NCBI GenBank assembly: GCA_000989525.1
Contig: LBON01000005.1
Span: forward strand, 1 to 64,000
Length of the DNA stretch: 64,000 bases
Origin: a candidate division TM6 bacterium GW2011_GWF2_32_72
GTDB lineage: Bacteria > Babelota > Babeliae > Babelales > GWF2-32-72
Direction of reading: 5' to 3'
In this document: one piece after another, positions 1 through 7,781 of the stretch
How the letters are laid out: every line of letters starts with the position of its first letter
Position numbering within the stretch: the stretch's first letter is position 1
Position numbers and translations under genes: made by a program
Notes under the pieces: model-generated
The model's database searches: none
Seen by the model: the letters and a program-made list of their open reading frames with translations, nothing else
What the model was told of the DNA's origin: nothing

Positions 1-300
1 CCTGCAAATCATGAACCGTAAACTTACAAATTTTAATAAAACAAAAAACAAATTAAAATTAACTAACCAAATAAATAATAAAAAATTAAAGAAGAACAAA
101 ACCCCCTGCAAATCATGAACAGTAATTTTACAATTTTTAAAATAATTAATAATTAAATGATTAAAGAAATTAATTAAAAACAAAGAAGAACAACACCCCC
201 TGCAAATCATTAACAGTAAGCTTACAAATTTTAAAATGACCAAAAATGATTAATAATTAATTAATAAAAATCAAAAAGTTAAAATTAAATTTTTAAAATT
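1..300. repeat. Three iteron-like repeats with a GTAA-N2-TTAC core
   Basis: No gene is visible before the terminator near 310. Three related copies begin at about 1, 105 and 199. Each reads CCTGCAAATCAT, then a short A/C-rich linker, then GTAA-N2-TTAC, then an A/T run. The inverted cores lie at 18-27, 122-131 and 216-225 with centres AC, TT and GC, so the arms are kept while the middle varies. Copies 2 and 3 also share an upstream AAAGAAGAACAA stretch. The sequence between copies is nearly pure A/T. The first copy starts at base 1, so the array may continue to the left. Function is unknown; a repeated protein-binding site is the simplest reading. Confidence 0.7.
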
Positions 301-307
301 TAGGCAA

Positions 308-343
308 TAAAAAAGGGGCCGGGAAAACCGGTCCCCCTTTTTT
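308..343 (-). terminator. Intrinsic terminator of the outer-membrane protein gene
   Basis: GGGGCCGG at 315-322 pairs with CCGG and CCCC at 328-336 with one bulged base. Read on the minus strand the stem is followed by a run of T. It sits directly after the stop codon of the minus-strand gene. Confidence 0.85.
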
Positions 344-357
344 AGGAGTTGTTTCAA

Positions 358-2232
358 TTAAAAGTTCATTCCAGCCTTTACCCAAATACCCCATTGGCCA
401 AGGGAATTTTGTTTTTTGCCAGTGGAGCCATATTGATCCCATTCCCATTCAAAACCAGAACCGATGTAAGGTTCTTGTGCTGTATCTTCAAAATGATAGT
501 TTGTAGAAATGAATAGTTTATGTGTAATTGCTGAAGGTGATGCAGCTACTTTTTCATTTAAATTACAGTTGCTAAGAATTTGTTGATTTGGATATGATGT
601 ATCAACACCTATTCCATCGACTATATTTGTAACGGTAGCATTTGTGTTTTCCCAAATTGCCCAATAGGTATCTTCGCCAACTGAAAAGGCTGTTCCGCTG
701 GAGTCTTTTGGATCTTTATTGCTGTTAATATATTCATAATTATAATTACTTGGTGAATCTAATGTGCCCTTACAACCAATTAAAGCATTACTTGCTGTTG
801 AATCTAGTCGAGATGTTCCTAAGAAAGATTTAGGATCGGCGTCATCGTAAATTTTAATTGCTACACCTTCGTCGCCTTTGACTCCGTATGAATCACAAAG
901 ATTTTTGTATTTGTTTGTAATTTTTTCTGCTGTTCTTCCATAGAAGTTATAACCTAGATCAACATCAAAATGTTTACATGAGTAGCAAAGTTTTGCAGAA
1001 ATATCTGCAACGGCATTAATTTTTACTTTTACGTTGTTTTTACGTGTTACAACGTTGATAGCGTTTACTAATTCGCCTGTGTATTTATAACCGGTTGTTG
1101 AATCGCTGTTTACATCAGCTATATTTTCTGTAGAAACAATATCAGATGCATAATCGAATTTCTTTAAAAGCATATATCTATCAAGACCGTTTAGTACGCT
1201 GCAGCACGTTGAACCTGTGCATCCATTTGATCCACATGTTGTTGTTAGGCCTAATGAACGAGTTTGTGTTTTGTTAAATAGGTGGTTAATGTTACCATCT
1301 ATGTAAACAGAAAGTGATTGTTCTCCGCCGTTCATTTTCCAGATTCTTGCGTGTCCGCTGAATGCGCCACCAAGTTCAAAGTGTCCACCATTACCAACTA
1401 TAGGTTCAAATAAGTAGTGTGCATGAGGTTTGTTGCCTGTTGGTATAGCACCTGTTATTGCAATGCCAAAATGTGAATGTTCTCTTAGGAAAAAGTTCCA
1501 ACCAAATTCTGGACGAATTTCAGCAAGTCTATCTTTTGTTTGAGGTCCGTCTACTTTGCCAAATTCCCAACATTTGATCATGTCACCAAATTTTGTAACG
1601 CCTCTGAACGCTTCTGTAATTGACCCAACAGTTGAATCAACAGCAGCAGGTTCACCATCTGTTAATGTTCCTGAATTTCTGCCCATGTAACCAACAGGGA
1701 AGGTTGTATTACCTGTTGAATTGCAATGTTCTATAAAATTTAAGTCCCAATTTGTGTGAACAAATGGAGCGTATGCTTTGAAGTATAGACCTTTTGCTAT
1801 TTTATCAAGCCCGAGGTACCAGCTTAGATCGAATGTCCAGTTAACAACTTTTGGTTTAATTTCTAAATTAGCTTTGAAGTATTCTGATAGACCAAAATTT
1901 TCTGCCATAACCTGAGAGTTGTTATCTTTGAAATCATCATGTCTGGAGCCGACAAATTCAATGCTATTTGTATTGAATAAATAATTTGCAATTTTTTTGC
2001 TGTGTGTTGATTCTGCGTATTCAGCGGATAGATTAAATGTTGTGTAGAATTTTTTGTCTTCTTTTTTGTCAAAACGATTTATGCATTTTTGCCATCCACA
2101 TAATCTTTTGGCTGTGTTGTTTGCTTGTGAACGGATTTTGAAAAATGAATAACCGATATTGCTCGAATCGGTTGCATTGGCGATAGCTCCGCATAAAAGA
2201 GCAATCGAAAGAACTTTGCAAAGGTGTTTCAT
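358..2232 (-). CDS. Predicted outer-membrane beta-barrel protein, 624 aa
   Basis: The family is not recognised by name. The first 20 or so residues form a signal peptide (basic start, hydrophobic core with SIALLCGAIANA). The rest is rich in aromatic and polar residues with alternating patterns, and the protein ends in Phe (WVKAGMNF), the usual last residue of an outer-membrane barrel recognised by the BAM complex. A Cys-rich loop lies mid-protein (TTTCGSNGCTGSTCC), which could hold disulfides in the periplasm or at the surface. The gene stands alone, with its own promoter and a strong terminator, which suggests high expression. A role as a major surface porin or structural barrel is an inference from composition and context. 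Confidence 0.7.
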   Translation of the reverse strand: MKHLCKVLSIALLCGAIANATDSSNIGYSFFKIRSQANNTAKRLCGWQKCINRFDKKEDKKFYTTFNLSAEYAESTHSKKIANYLFNTNSIEFVGSRHDDFKDNNSQVMAENFGLSEYFKANLEIKPKVVNWTFDLSWYLGLDKIAKGLYFKAYAPFVHTNWDLNFIEHCNSTGNTTFPVGYMGRNSGTLTDGEPAAVDSTVGSITEAFRGVTKFGDMIKCWEFGKVDGPQTKDRLAEIRPEFGWNFFLREHSHFGIAITGAIPTGNKPHAHYLFEPIVGNGGHFELGGAFSGHARIWKMNGGEQSLSVYIDGNINHLFNKTQTRSLGLTTTCGSNGCTGSTCCSVLNGLDRYMLLKKFDYASDIVSTENIADVNSDSTTGYKYTGELVNAINVVTRKNNVKVKINAVADISAKLCYSCKHFDVDLGYNFYGRTAEKITNKYKNLCDSYGVKGDEGVAIKIYDDADPKSFLGTSRLDSTASNALIGCKGTLDSPSNYNYEYINSNKDPKDSSGTAFSVGEDTYWAIWENTNATVTNIVDGIGVDTSYPNQQILSNCNLNEKVAASPSAITHKLFISTNYHFEDTAQEPYIGSGFEWEWDQYGSTGKKQNSLGQWGIWVKAGMNF

Positions 2233-2352
2233 TACCTTCTCCTTATTTTGGTTAATAATAAAATTCCAAATTTTGTCTTGCGACGATTCTTTAAAATTCT
2301 CCTTTCGGTATGATTTAAAGAGTTTTCTTTAGTTTTTTATAATTTTCAAACC

Positions 2353-2382
2353 ATGATAGACATTATTGTTTGCTTAAGTCAA
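2353..2382 (-). promoter_or_regulatory. Promoter of the outer-membrane protein gene
   Basis: On the minus strand TTGACT (2377-2382) and TATCAT (2353-2358) are separated by 18 bases. This would give a leader of about 115 bases before the ATG at 2232. A strong AAGGAGAAGG ribosome site sits just before the start codon. Confidence 0.6.
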
Positions 2383-2485
2383 TATATTAGAATTAAATAA
2401 TGTCTATTTAGTTGATTTTTAAGTATAATCATTGTTCGTAAATCTATTATTTTTGAGAGTTTTTTTGTGAAAATAGGGTAATTGA

Positions 2486-3877
2486 ATGAGACTTGACGCG
2501 CTGTTTTTTAAAAAATTTGTTGAAGAATTGCAAATTTTAAGTGATACCGAACAAACGATAGAAGCTTTTTGTACGGATTCAAAAAACGTAAAAAAAAATG
2601 AAATTTTTTTAGCAATAAAAGGTAGCAAATTTGATGGTCACGATTTTATACAAGAAGCTCTTTCTCGTGGATGTGCGGGTGTTTTTTTAGATCAAAATAA
2701 AATTGCAAATTTAGCCAATATTCCTGACTCGTTAAAAAAAGATAAACTTTTTGCCGCTGTGCCAAATACCGTTTTGGCATTAGTTCAACTTGCAAAAGCA
2801 TGGCGAAATCAATTTACAATTCCTGTTGTGGGCGTCACAGGTTCTGTTGGCAAAACATCAACAAAAGAGATGTTGACATCAATTTTAAGGCATTCGGGCA
2901 AAAATGTTTTATCTTCATTTGGGAATCAAAATACAGAAATTGGAGCATCTTTAAATATTTTAAAAATGCGTGATGAACACGAAGTAGCTGTTTTTGAACT
3001 GGGCATAAATAAACCTGGTGAAATGGAAAAACTTGCAGAAATTGTAAGGCCAACCACAGCTGTTGTTACTTCAATTGGCCATTGCCATATGGCAGGACTT
3101 GGGTCCATGCAAGAAATAGCGATGGAAAAAAGAGATATTTTTAAAACATTTGAATCAACTTCTATTGGGGTTATAAATGGTGACTTGCCGGTTCTTTCTT
3201 CTGTAGCTTATGCACATCCTGTGATTCGTTTTGGCGCAAAAATGACAAATCAAATTCAGGCAAGAAAAATAAAAGTTAATAGTGATAGAATTGAGTTTAG
3301 TTTGAAAATTTATAATAAAAAATATCCTGTTGTGCTGCAAAGTAGTCATATGGGTTTTGTTTTTAATACCTTGGCTGCGACCGCTCTGGCTAAACTTTTA
3401 GGGCTAGACGATAATGTTATTGTTGAAGCTATTCAGAGACCATTTGTTGTTTCTGGTCGATTTGAATTAAAAAAAATAAAGGGTAGCTGTAGTACATTGA
3501 TAAATGATTGTTATAATGCAAATCCAGAAAGTATGAAAGCCGCATTGCTTGCGTTTGAGAAGATTGAAACAAAATCAAAAAAAATTGCTGTACTTGGCGA
3601 CATGTTGGAATTGGGTGTAAATGGACCATTTTGGCATAGGCAAGTTGGTCGGTTTATAAAAAAAGTTACATCTTTAGATCGTATTATTTTGGTTGGCGGC
3701 ATGATGCAAGAAATTAAACAAATTTTACCAGCTGGTTTGCTAGTGGAGTGTTCAACAACTTGGCAGGATGCTTTGAAAAAATTAGAAAAACATCTAGAAA
3801 CAGATTCTATTATTCTTATAAAAGGTTCTAATGGTACTGGATTAGGTGGATTGGTTAAAGAGCTTGCGGAGAGTTAA
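2486..3877 (+). CDS. murF: UDP-N-acetylmuramoyl-tripeptide--D-alanyl-D-alanine ligase
   Basis: Cytoplasmic Mur ligase that adds the D-Ala-D-Ala dipeptide to UDP-MurNAc-tripeptide, using ATP, in the last soluble step of peptidoglycan precursor synthesis. The N-terminal substrate domain (about 1-100, with TDSKNVKKNEIFLAIKG) is followed by the ATP-binding loop VVGVTGSVGKTSTKE near residue 117, the central domain with GNQNTEIG, and a C-terminal Mur ligase domain with NDCYNANPESM and the GDMLELG motif. The length of 463 aa is normal. The rsmH start codon follows the stop directly, so the two are probably co-translated. MurD and FtsW are elsewhere in the window, so the division/wall cluster is broken up. 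Confidence 0.96.
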   Translation: MRLDALFFKKFVEELQILSDTEQTIEAFCTDSKNVKKNEIFLAIKGSKFDGHDFIQEALSRGCAGVFLDQNKIANLANIPDSLKKDKLFAAVPNTVLALVQLAKAWRNQFTIPVVGVTGSVGKTSTKEMLTSILRHSGKNVLSSFGNQNTEIGASLNILKMRDEHEVAVFELGINKPGEMEKLAEIVRPTTAVVTSIGHCHMAGLGSMQEIAMEKRDIFKTFESTSIGVINGDLPVLSSVAYAHPVIRFGAKMTNQIQARKIKVNSDRIEFSLKIYNKKYPVVLQSSHMGFVFNTLAATALAKLLGLDDNVIVEAIQRPFVVSGRFELKKIKGSCSTLINDCYNANPESMKAALLAFEKIETKSKKIAVLGDMLELGVNGPFWHRQVGRFIKKVTSLDRIILVGGMMQEIKQILPAGLLVECSTTWQDALKKLEKHLETDSIILIKGSNGTGLGGLVKELAES

Positions 3878-4792
3878 ATGACAGAGTTAAAAAAAGATTT
3901 CTATCATAAATCAGTGTTAGTTAATGAGGTTCTTGAATATTTAAAACCTCAGCCCGGTAAAACATATGTTGATGCTACTTTTGGTGGCGGTGGTCATACT
4001 CGAGCAATTTTGGAAGCTGAACCTAAATGCAAAGTTATAGCGTTTGATTGGGATAAAGTAGCTATAGAAACGAATAAGCCACAGCTTGAAGAGGAATTTG
4101 GAGATAGATTAGAGGTGATTTGGGGTAATTTTGCGCAGATGTATAAGCTACTTAGAAAAGAAGGTATTTTCCAGATTGATGGGGTGCTTGCTGATTTTGG
4201 CACATCTCAGCATCAAATTTTTGAACAGGCAGGTTTTTCAGTTCATAAAGATACGCCCTTAGACATGCGGATGTCTCCTTCACACCAGCGGCTTACAGCC
4301 GAAGAGGTTGTAAACAAAGGGAGTTTAAAATTATTACGGGATATTTTTTGGAAATATGGTGAAGAAAAAAATACAAAACGAATAGTTGATGCAATTATTG
4401 AAATGCGTGAAAAAACGCGAATTAAAACAACCTTTCAGCTTGTTAAATTAATAGAAAGTGTCTCATTTAAATCATCGCGAGAAAAAATTCATCCGGCAAC
4501 AAGGGTGTTTCAAGCCTTGCGTATTTATGTAAATGATGAATTAGGAAATATAGATAGCTTTTTAAAGGCATCAGTTAAAATGGTGCGACCAGGTGGGAGA
4601 ATTGTTTGTATTAGCTTTCATTCACTTGAAGATAGGCCTGTTAAGCAATTTTTTAGAGAACAAGAACAGCTCGGCATTTTGACCGTTTTGAGTAAGAAGT
4701 CCGTAACTGCTTCAGAGCAAGAGCTTGAAGCGAATCGGTCTTCTAGGTCGGCCAAGTTGCGGGCGGCAGAGGTATTGAAAAATCCTGAATAA
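3878..4792 (+). CDS. rsmH: 16S rRNA (cytosine(1402)-N4)-methyltransferase
   Basis: RsmH (MraW) methylates N4 of C1402 in the decoding centre of 16S rRNA using S-adenosylmethionine. The N-terminus HKSVLVNEVLEYL and the SAM-binding VDATFGGGGHTRAIL are diagnostic. Further family motifs are GVLADFGTSQHQ, DTPLDMRMSP, HPATRVFQALRIYVNDEL and CISFHSLEDRPVKQFF. The length of 304 aa is typical. The ATG begins in the base after the murF stop codon, the gene order of a reduced dcw cluster; mraZ, ftsL and ftsI are not present here. Confidence 0.97.
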   Translation: MTELKKDFYHKSVLVNEVLEYLKPQPGKTYVDATFGGGGHTRAILEAEPKCKVIAFDWDKVAIETNKPQLEEEFGDRLEVIWGNFAQMYKLLRKEGIFQIDGVLADFGTSQHQIFEQAGFSVHKDTPLDMRMSPSHQRLTAEEVVNKGSLKLLRDIFWKYGEEKNTKRIVDAIIEMREKTRIKTTFQLVKLIESVSFKSSREKIHPATRVFQALRIYVNDELGNIDSFLKASVKMVRPGGRIVCISFHSLEDRPVKQFFREQEQLGILTVLSKKSVTASEQELEANRSSRSAKLRAAEVLKNPE

Positions 4793-4807
4793 ATATTATA
4801 ATTTTGT

Positions 4808-4836
4808 TTGACAAATAAGTTGTTAAGCTTTATCAT
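4808..4836 (+). promoter_or_regulatory. Sigma70-type promoter of spoVG
   Basis: A perfect -35 box TTGACA (4808-4813), a 17-base spacer and the -10 box TATCAT (4831-4836) lie between rsmH and spoVG. Transcription would start near 4843, giving a leader of about 44 bases. It is one of the best promoter matches in the window and could also drive the downstream tRNA-Gln. Confidence 0.8.
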
Positions 4837-4886
4837 AAAAGCCGTCTATTCGTCTCTTTTTTAATAAATTTTTGAGGATCGCAGAC

Positions 4887-5189
4887 ATGAAAATTACAGA
4901 GGTAACAGTATATCCCGCATCTAAGAACAACGGTAGGTTGAGAGCTTACGCAACAGTGGTTTTTGACGACAGTTTTATTGTTAGGGATATGAAGATTATC
5001 GAAGGCGACAAAGGCTTTTTTGTATCGATGCCGTCAAGACGAAGAAAAGATGGAAGTTTTAGGGATATAGTACATCCTTTAAACGCTGATACAAGACAGG
5101 AATTGGAAGACAGAATTGTCGGAGAATTTAAAAAGGTTTTGGCTGAAGAAGGAACAGGAACAATACTAGATTCAGATTCAGAAGAATAA
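4887..5189 (+). CDS. spoVG: SpoVG family nucleic-acid-binding regulator
   Basis: Small regulator known in Firmicutes, Borrelia and other bacteria as a site-specific DNA/RNA-binding protein acting on division and surface-gene expression. The sequence MKITEVTVYP at the start, then FDDSFIVRDMKI, GFFVSMPSRR and the ending FRDIVHPLN are close to the family consensus. The ATG at 4887 is chosen because GAGG at 4874-4877 lies nine bases upstream. This gives 100 aa, the normal family size. The gene has its own promoter and sits 20 bases before tRNA-Gln. In a non-sporulating, reduced genome it is likely a general expression or division regulator (inference). Confidence 0.95.
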   Translation: MKITEVTVYPASKNNGRLRAYATVVFDDSFIVRDMKIIEGDKGFFVSMPSRRRKDGSFRDIVHPLNADTRQELEDRIVGEFKKVLAEEGTGTILDSDSEE

Positions 5190-5209
5190 AAGATTTTAAA
5201 AATTTGAGT

Positions 5210-5284
5210 TGGAGCGTGGCCAAGTGGTAAGGCACCAGTTTTTGGTACTGGCTATCGGAGGTTCGAATCCTTCCGCTCCAGCCA
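5210..5284 (+). tRNA. tRNA-Gln (anticodon UUG)
   Basis: The cloverleaf folds by eye. Acceptor TGGAGCG pairs with CGCTCCA, the anticodon stem CCAGT pairs with ACTGG around the loop TTTTGGT with anticodon TTG, and the T arm is GGAGG-TTCGAAT-CCTTC. The CCA end is encoded. It lies 20 bases after spoVG, followed by an intrinsic terminator. Confidence 0.96.
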
Positions 5285-5306
5285 TTTTTTATTTGATTAT
5301 TGGAGG

Positions 5307-5337
5307 CCTTCGACTAAATTAGTCGAAGGTTTTTTTT
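5307..5337 (+). terminator. Terminator after tRNA-Gln
   Basis: CCTTCGACTA (5307-5316) and TAGTCGAAGG (5320-5329) form a perfect ten-base stem with a three-base loop, followed by eight T. The stem sequence is the same CCTTCGACTA found in the REP-like elements near 9,990 and 10,143. Confidence 0.9.
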
Positions 5338-5378
5338 GAATTATTTTTTAATTTTACTTTAAAAAAGGAGTGAAAAAT

Positions 5379-5513
5379 ATGAAGTTGGGAGCCGGGCTCG
5401 GAAATTTAGGATTTCTTGGATTTTTAGGTTTCTTAGGTTTTTTGGATTCAAAGTTATTTTTATTTTTTGCTTTGTTTTCATTATTTACTTTAGGAATGTT
5501 TTCAAGAGACTAA
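5379..5513 (+). CDS. Tiny hydrophobic protein with a GFL repeat, 44 aa
   Basis: An ATG at 5379 follows a strong AAAAAAGGAG ribosome site at about 5361-5370. The frame encodes 44 residues: MKLGAGLGNL, then four consecutive Gly-Phe-Leu steps, a short DSK turn, and a second Phe/Leu-rich hydrophobic segment ending in SRD. A hairpin with T-rich tail follows the stop. The Gly-Phe-Leu periodicity recalls short membrane peptides annotated as DUF3796-type in Firmicutes, but that resemblance is only by pattern. A membrane-inserted peptide is likely; function is unknown. It is short enough to be missed by automatic gene callers. Confidence 0.7.
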   Translation: MKLGAGLGNLGFLGFLGFLGFLDSKLFLFFALFSLFTLGMFSRD

Positions 5514-5534
5514 CGGATCAAAAGTTGATTTTTT

Positions 5535-5563
5535 AAAGCCACTGCTTTTTTAGTAGTGGCTTT
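5535..5563 (+). terminator. Probable terminator after the tiny hydrophobic gene
   Basis: AAAGCCACT (5535-5543) pairs with AGTGGCTTT (5555-5563), followed by a T-rich stretch. It separates the small peptide gene from maf. Confidence 0.65.
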
Positions 5564-5596
5564 AATTTTGTTAAAAATAATTCTTTAGGAAAAATT

Positions 5597-6208
5597 ATGA
5601 AAAATATTTTATTACTTGGAACTAAGTCAGAAACAAGAAAAAGACTTCTTGGCGAATGCCAAATTCCATTTGTGTTGGTTGATCAAGATGCGGATGAAAC
5701 TTTTTGTGATTGGGGCATGCCCCTTCAACGACTTGTGGAAACAATTGCTGTTCATAAAATGAAGCATATTGTTATGCCAAATGCTCAAGAAGGAGATGTT
5801 CGTTTTGTTCTTACAGCAGACACTTTAAATATAAGTTCTACCGGTAAGGTTCATGGAAAGCCTAAGGATAAACAAGATGCAATTAACATGATTAAGGATA
5901 TGTCTGAGGGTTCTACAATTGGAACTGCTATTTGTTTAGATAAAAAAATATTTAAACATGGTGATTGGGAATTGCAACAAAGAATTGTTAGATATTCACA
6001 GTCCTTTTGCCAGTTAGAAATACCTGATGAATGGTTTGATAGATATTTTGAAGCAGCTCCAAATGCATTATGTGCAAGTGGTGCGTATGTTATTGATGGT
6101 TATGGCTCACAATTTTTAAAAAGGGTAGATGGAGATTACTCTACTATTTTAGGGATGCCAACTCGTATTTTACGAATTGCACTGGAAGAAATTGGTTTTT
6201 TTAATTAA
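5597..6208 (+). CDS. maf: Maf/HAM1-like nucleotide pyrophosphatase
   Basis: Maf proteins hydrolyse non-canonical or modified nucleoside triphosphates and are linked to septum control. The fold signature is present: LLLGTKSETRKRLL at the N-terminus (degenerate form of the usual S-x-S-P-R-R), then DQDADET, LVETIAVHKMKHI, the catalytic-Asp region FVLTADTLNIS, and GKPKDKQDAINMIKDMS. The C-terminal part has GAYVIDGYGSQFLKRVDGDYSTILGMP, also typical. The length of 203 aa is normal. The altered first motif suggests divergent substrate preference or reduced activity. The gene is monocistronic between two hairpins. Confidence 0.87.
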   Translation: MKNILLLGTKSETRKRLLGECQIPFVLVDQDADETFCDWGMPLQRLVETIAVHKMKHIVMPNAQEGDVRFVLTADTLNISSTGKVHGKPKDKQDAINMIKDMSEGSTIGTAICLDKKIFKHGDWELQQRIVRYSQSFCQLEIPDEWFDRYFEAAPNALCASGAYVIDGYGSQFLKRVDGDYSTILGMPTRILRIALEEIGFFN

Positions 6209-6236
6209 GAACGTATGCGAAAATTATTAAATTGAT

Positions 6237-6266
6237 TCAATCCTTTTGAATTTGTCAAAGGATTGA
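6237..6266 (+). terminator. Weak terminator-like hairpin after maf
   Basis: TCAATCCTTT (6237-6246) pairs with AAAGGATTGA (6257-6266). The T tract that follows is poor, so it may only be a 3' end stabilising hairpin. Confidence 0.45.
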
Positions 6267-6340
6267 GTCATTATTTATTAAAAAATAGAGTTTGATTTTT
6301 TGTATAAATTTGAAGACATTTTTCAGTGATAAAATTTTGA

Positions 6341-7273
6341 TTAAACTGTAGGGTGTTTAAAGGTTAGAGAGGGTCCTTCTCCATAGAATACTTTGTCGAC
6401 AGTCAAATCATCATAATAATCTTCTTTATCCATAAGGTTTGGTGTTAAATATTCAATTGAGGAGGGATCTGTTTTTTTAATTAAATCTAATTTATTTGAA
6501 GCATCCCTTTTTTCAATTAAATCTAATAAATGGCTTGTTATTGTGTCTAGTGATTGCAAATAGATTTTGTCTCTTGATTTTGCTAGTTGAATACGATTTT
6601 GGTTTAGCAAGTTGTTTATCGATTCGTTATCTGGGGTAGGATTTATAGATTGCATGAAGTTTTTGCAATTCGTTGACCACTTTTTATTTAGTTCGATAAT
6701 TTTTTTTATTGTTTTATTTATTTTTGCAGTAGAAAATTTTTGGGGTTTATCTTGTATAGATTTGGCTAGATTTGTGTAAAAAATTTGTTCTTCGGTGATT
6801 TGAGCTAATGTTATTAATGAATATATTTGTTTATCTGTAAGATGCGGAATTGTTTTTGGTACATTTTTCCATAAGTCAAATATAGCTTCAGTTTGTGGAT
6901 GTCTTTGTGATTTTGAATTATTTGGGTCAAAAGTAATGGAACGTTTTGTTTTTTTTCTATTTTTATGAAGGACTGTAAGAAGTTTTGCTTCCTTACACAA
7001 TGCCCCGAGTAGTGTTCTACCTTTTGCTTGTTTACGTTGCTCTGAGATGTAATCATTTAATTTGCTTTGAAAATTTTGTTCGAATGTTTTTTCAGCCTGT
7101 TCTAAGAAGTTGCAAAATTCTGTGGTTGGTTGACGATTATATTTTACATTTGAAAAGGCTTCCAGTTGTAAAATAGAATCGCATAAATCGTAAACATTTT
7201 GTTCGATTTCTTCCAGAGATGAAGCTTGAGCAATTAGAGGTATTAATACCAGGCTTAGAATAATTTTTTGCAT
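6341..7273 (-). CDS. Secreted protein of unknown function, 310 aa
   Basis: No family is recognised. The first 17 or so residues form a signal peptide (QKIILSLVLIPLIAQA), so the mature protein is likely periplasmic. The remainder is helical, polar and Lys/Asn-rich, with probable coiled-coil segments and several isolated Cys residues (C31, C52, C94). It is the last gene of a minus-strand run that starts with the MerR-like regulator and htpX, 18 bases after the preceding gene. A link to envelope stress is suggested only by this position. Confidence 0.6.
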   Translation of the reverse strand: MQKIILSLVLIPLIAQASSLEEIEQNVYDLCDSILQLEAFSNVKYNRQPTTEFCNFLEQAEKTFEQNFQSKLNDYISEQRKQAKGRTLLGALCKEAKLLTVLHKNRKKTKRSITFDPNNSKSQRHPQTEAIFDLWKNVPKTIPHLTDKQIYSLITLAQITEEQIFYTNLAKSIQDKPQKFSTAKINKTIKKIIELNKKWSTNCKNFMQSINPTPDNESINNLLNQNRIQLAKSRDKIYLQSLDTITSHLLDLIEKRDASNKLDLIKKTDPSSIEYLTPNLMDKEDYYDDLTVDKVFYGEGPSLTFKHPTV

Positions 7274-7291
7274 GATTTTGTTCGTATTTAA

Positions 7292-7753
7292 TTAGTTTAT
7301 ATTTTTTTTGGAATTAAATGGTTTCCAAGTTTTTAACAATTCTTTGTACAACGCGTGTTTGGCATTTTGGTGTGGATTTTTTTCCAGTTCTGATGTTGCC
7401 TGCATTAGACTTTGGTTTAAGGTGCTTGTGTCGCATATGCTTGAATCAATTTGGTCAATAGTTGATAAAAGGTTTTGTTGTAAAACTTGTTTTGAAGCAT
7501 CTTCGATTAAACCTTCATTTAATAAATCGTCCATTAATCCAAAAAAATCTGTAATACTGTAATGAATTTCTGGGTTTTTCTCATCATCCCGATTTTTGGC
7601 GGCTTGCATTATGGCTTCAGTTAGACCTTTTTTTAAAGATTTTTTAACAAGTCTTTTTAATGTTGATTGTTCATTTTCTATAAGCCAACGTAGTAAATGT
7701 AGAAGCTCATATGATAAAACTACTTGATCTGAGTTTTCATCGTCAAAAAACAT
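7292..7753 (-). CDS. Hypothetical cytoplasmic protein, 153 aa
   Basis: Not recognised. There is no signal peptide or membrane segment. The sequence is acidic at the start (MFFDDENSDQ) and otherwise predicted helical, with LLHLLRWLIENEQ and a Lys-rich patch KKSLKKGLTEAIMQAAKN. It lies between htpX (28 bases) and a secreted protein (18 bases) on the same strand, so it is probably co-transcribed with the heat-shock-type genes. Confidence 0.6.
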   Translation of the reverse strand: MFFDDENSDQVVLSYELLHLLRWLIENEQSTLKRLVKKSLKKGLTEAIMQAAKNRDDEKNPEIHYSITDFFGLMDDLLNEGLIEDASKQVLQQNLLSTIDQIDSSICDTSTLNQSLMQATSELEKNPHQNAKHALYKELLKTWKPFNSKKNIN

Positions 7754-7781
7754 TTTTTAACCCTTTACGTGTTGAATTTGT

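Noticed and set aside
1-234. CRISPR array at the left edge
   Set aside because: Only three diverged copies, spacers are A/T-rich and unequal, and no cas gene is in the window.
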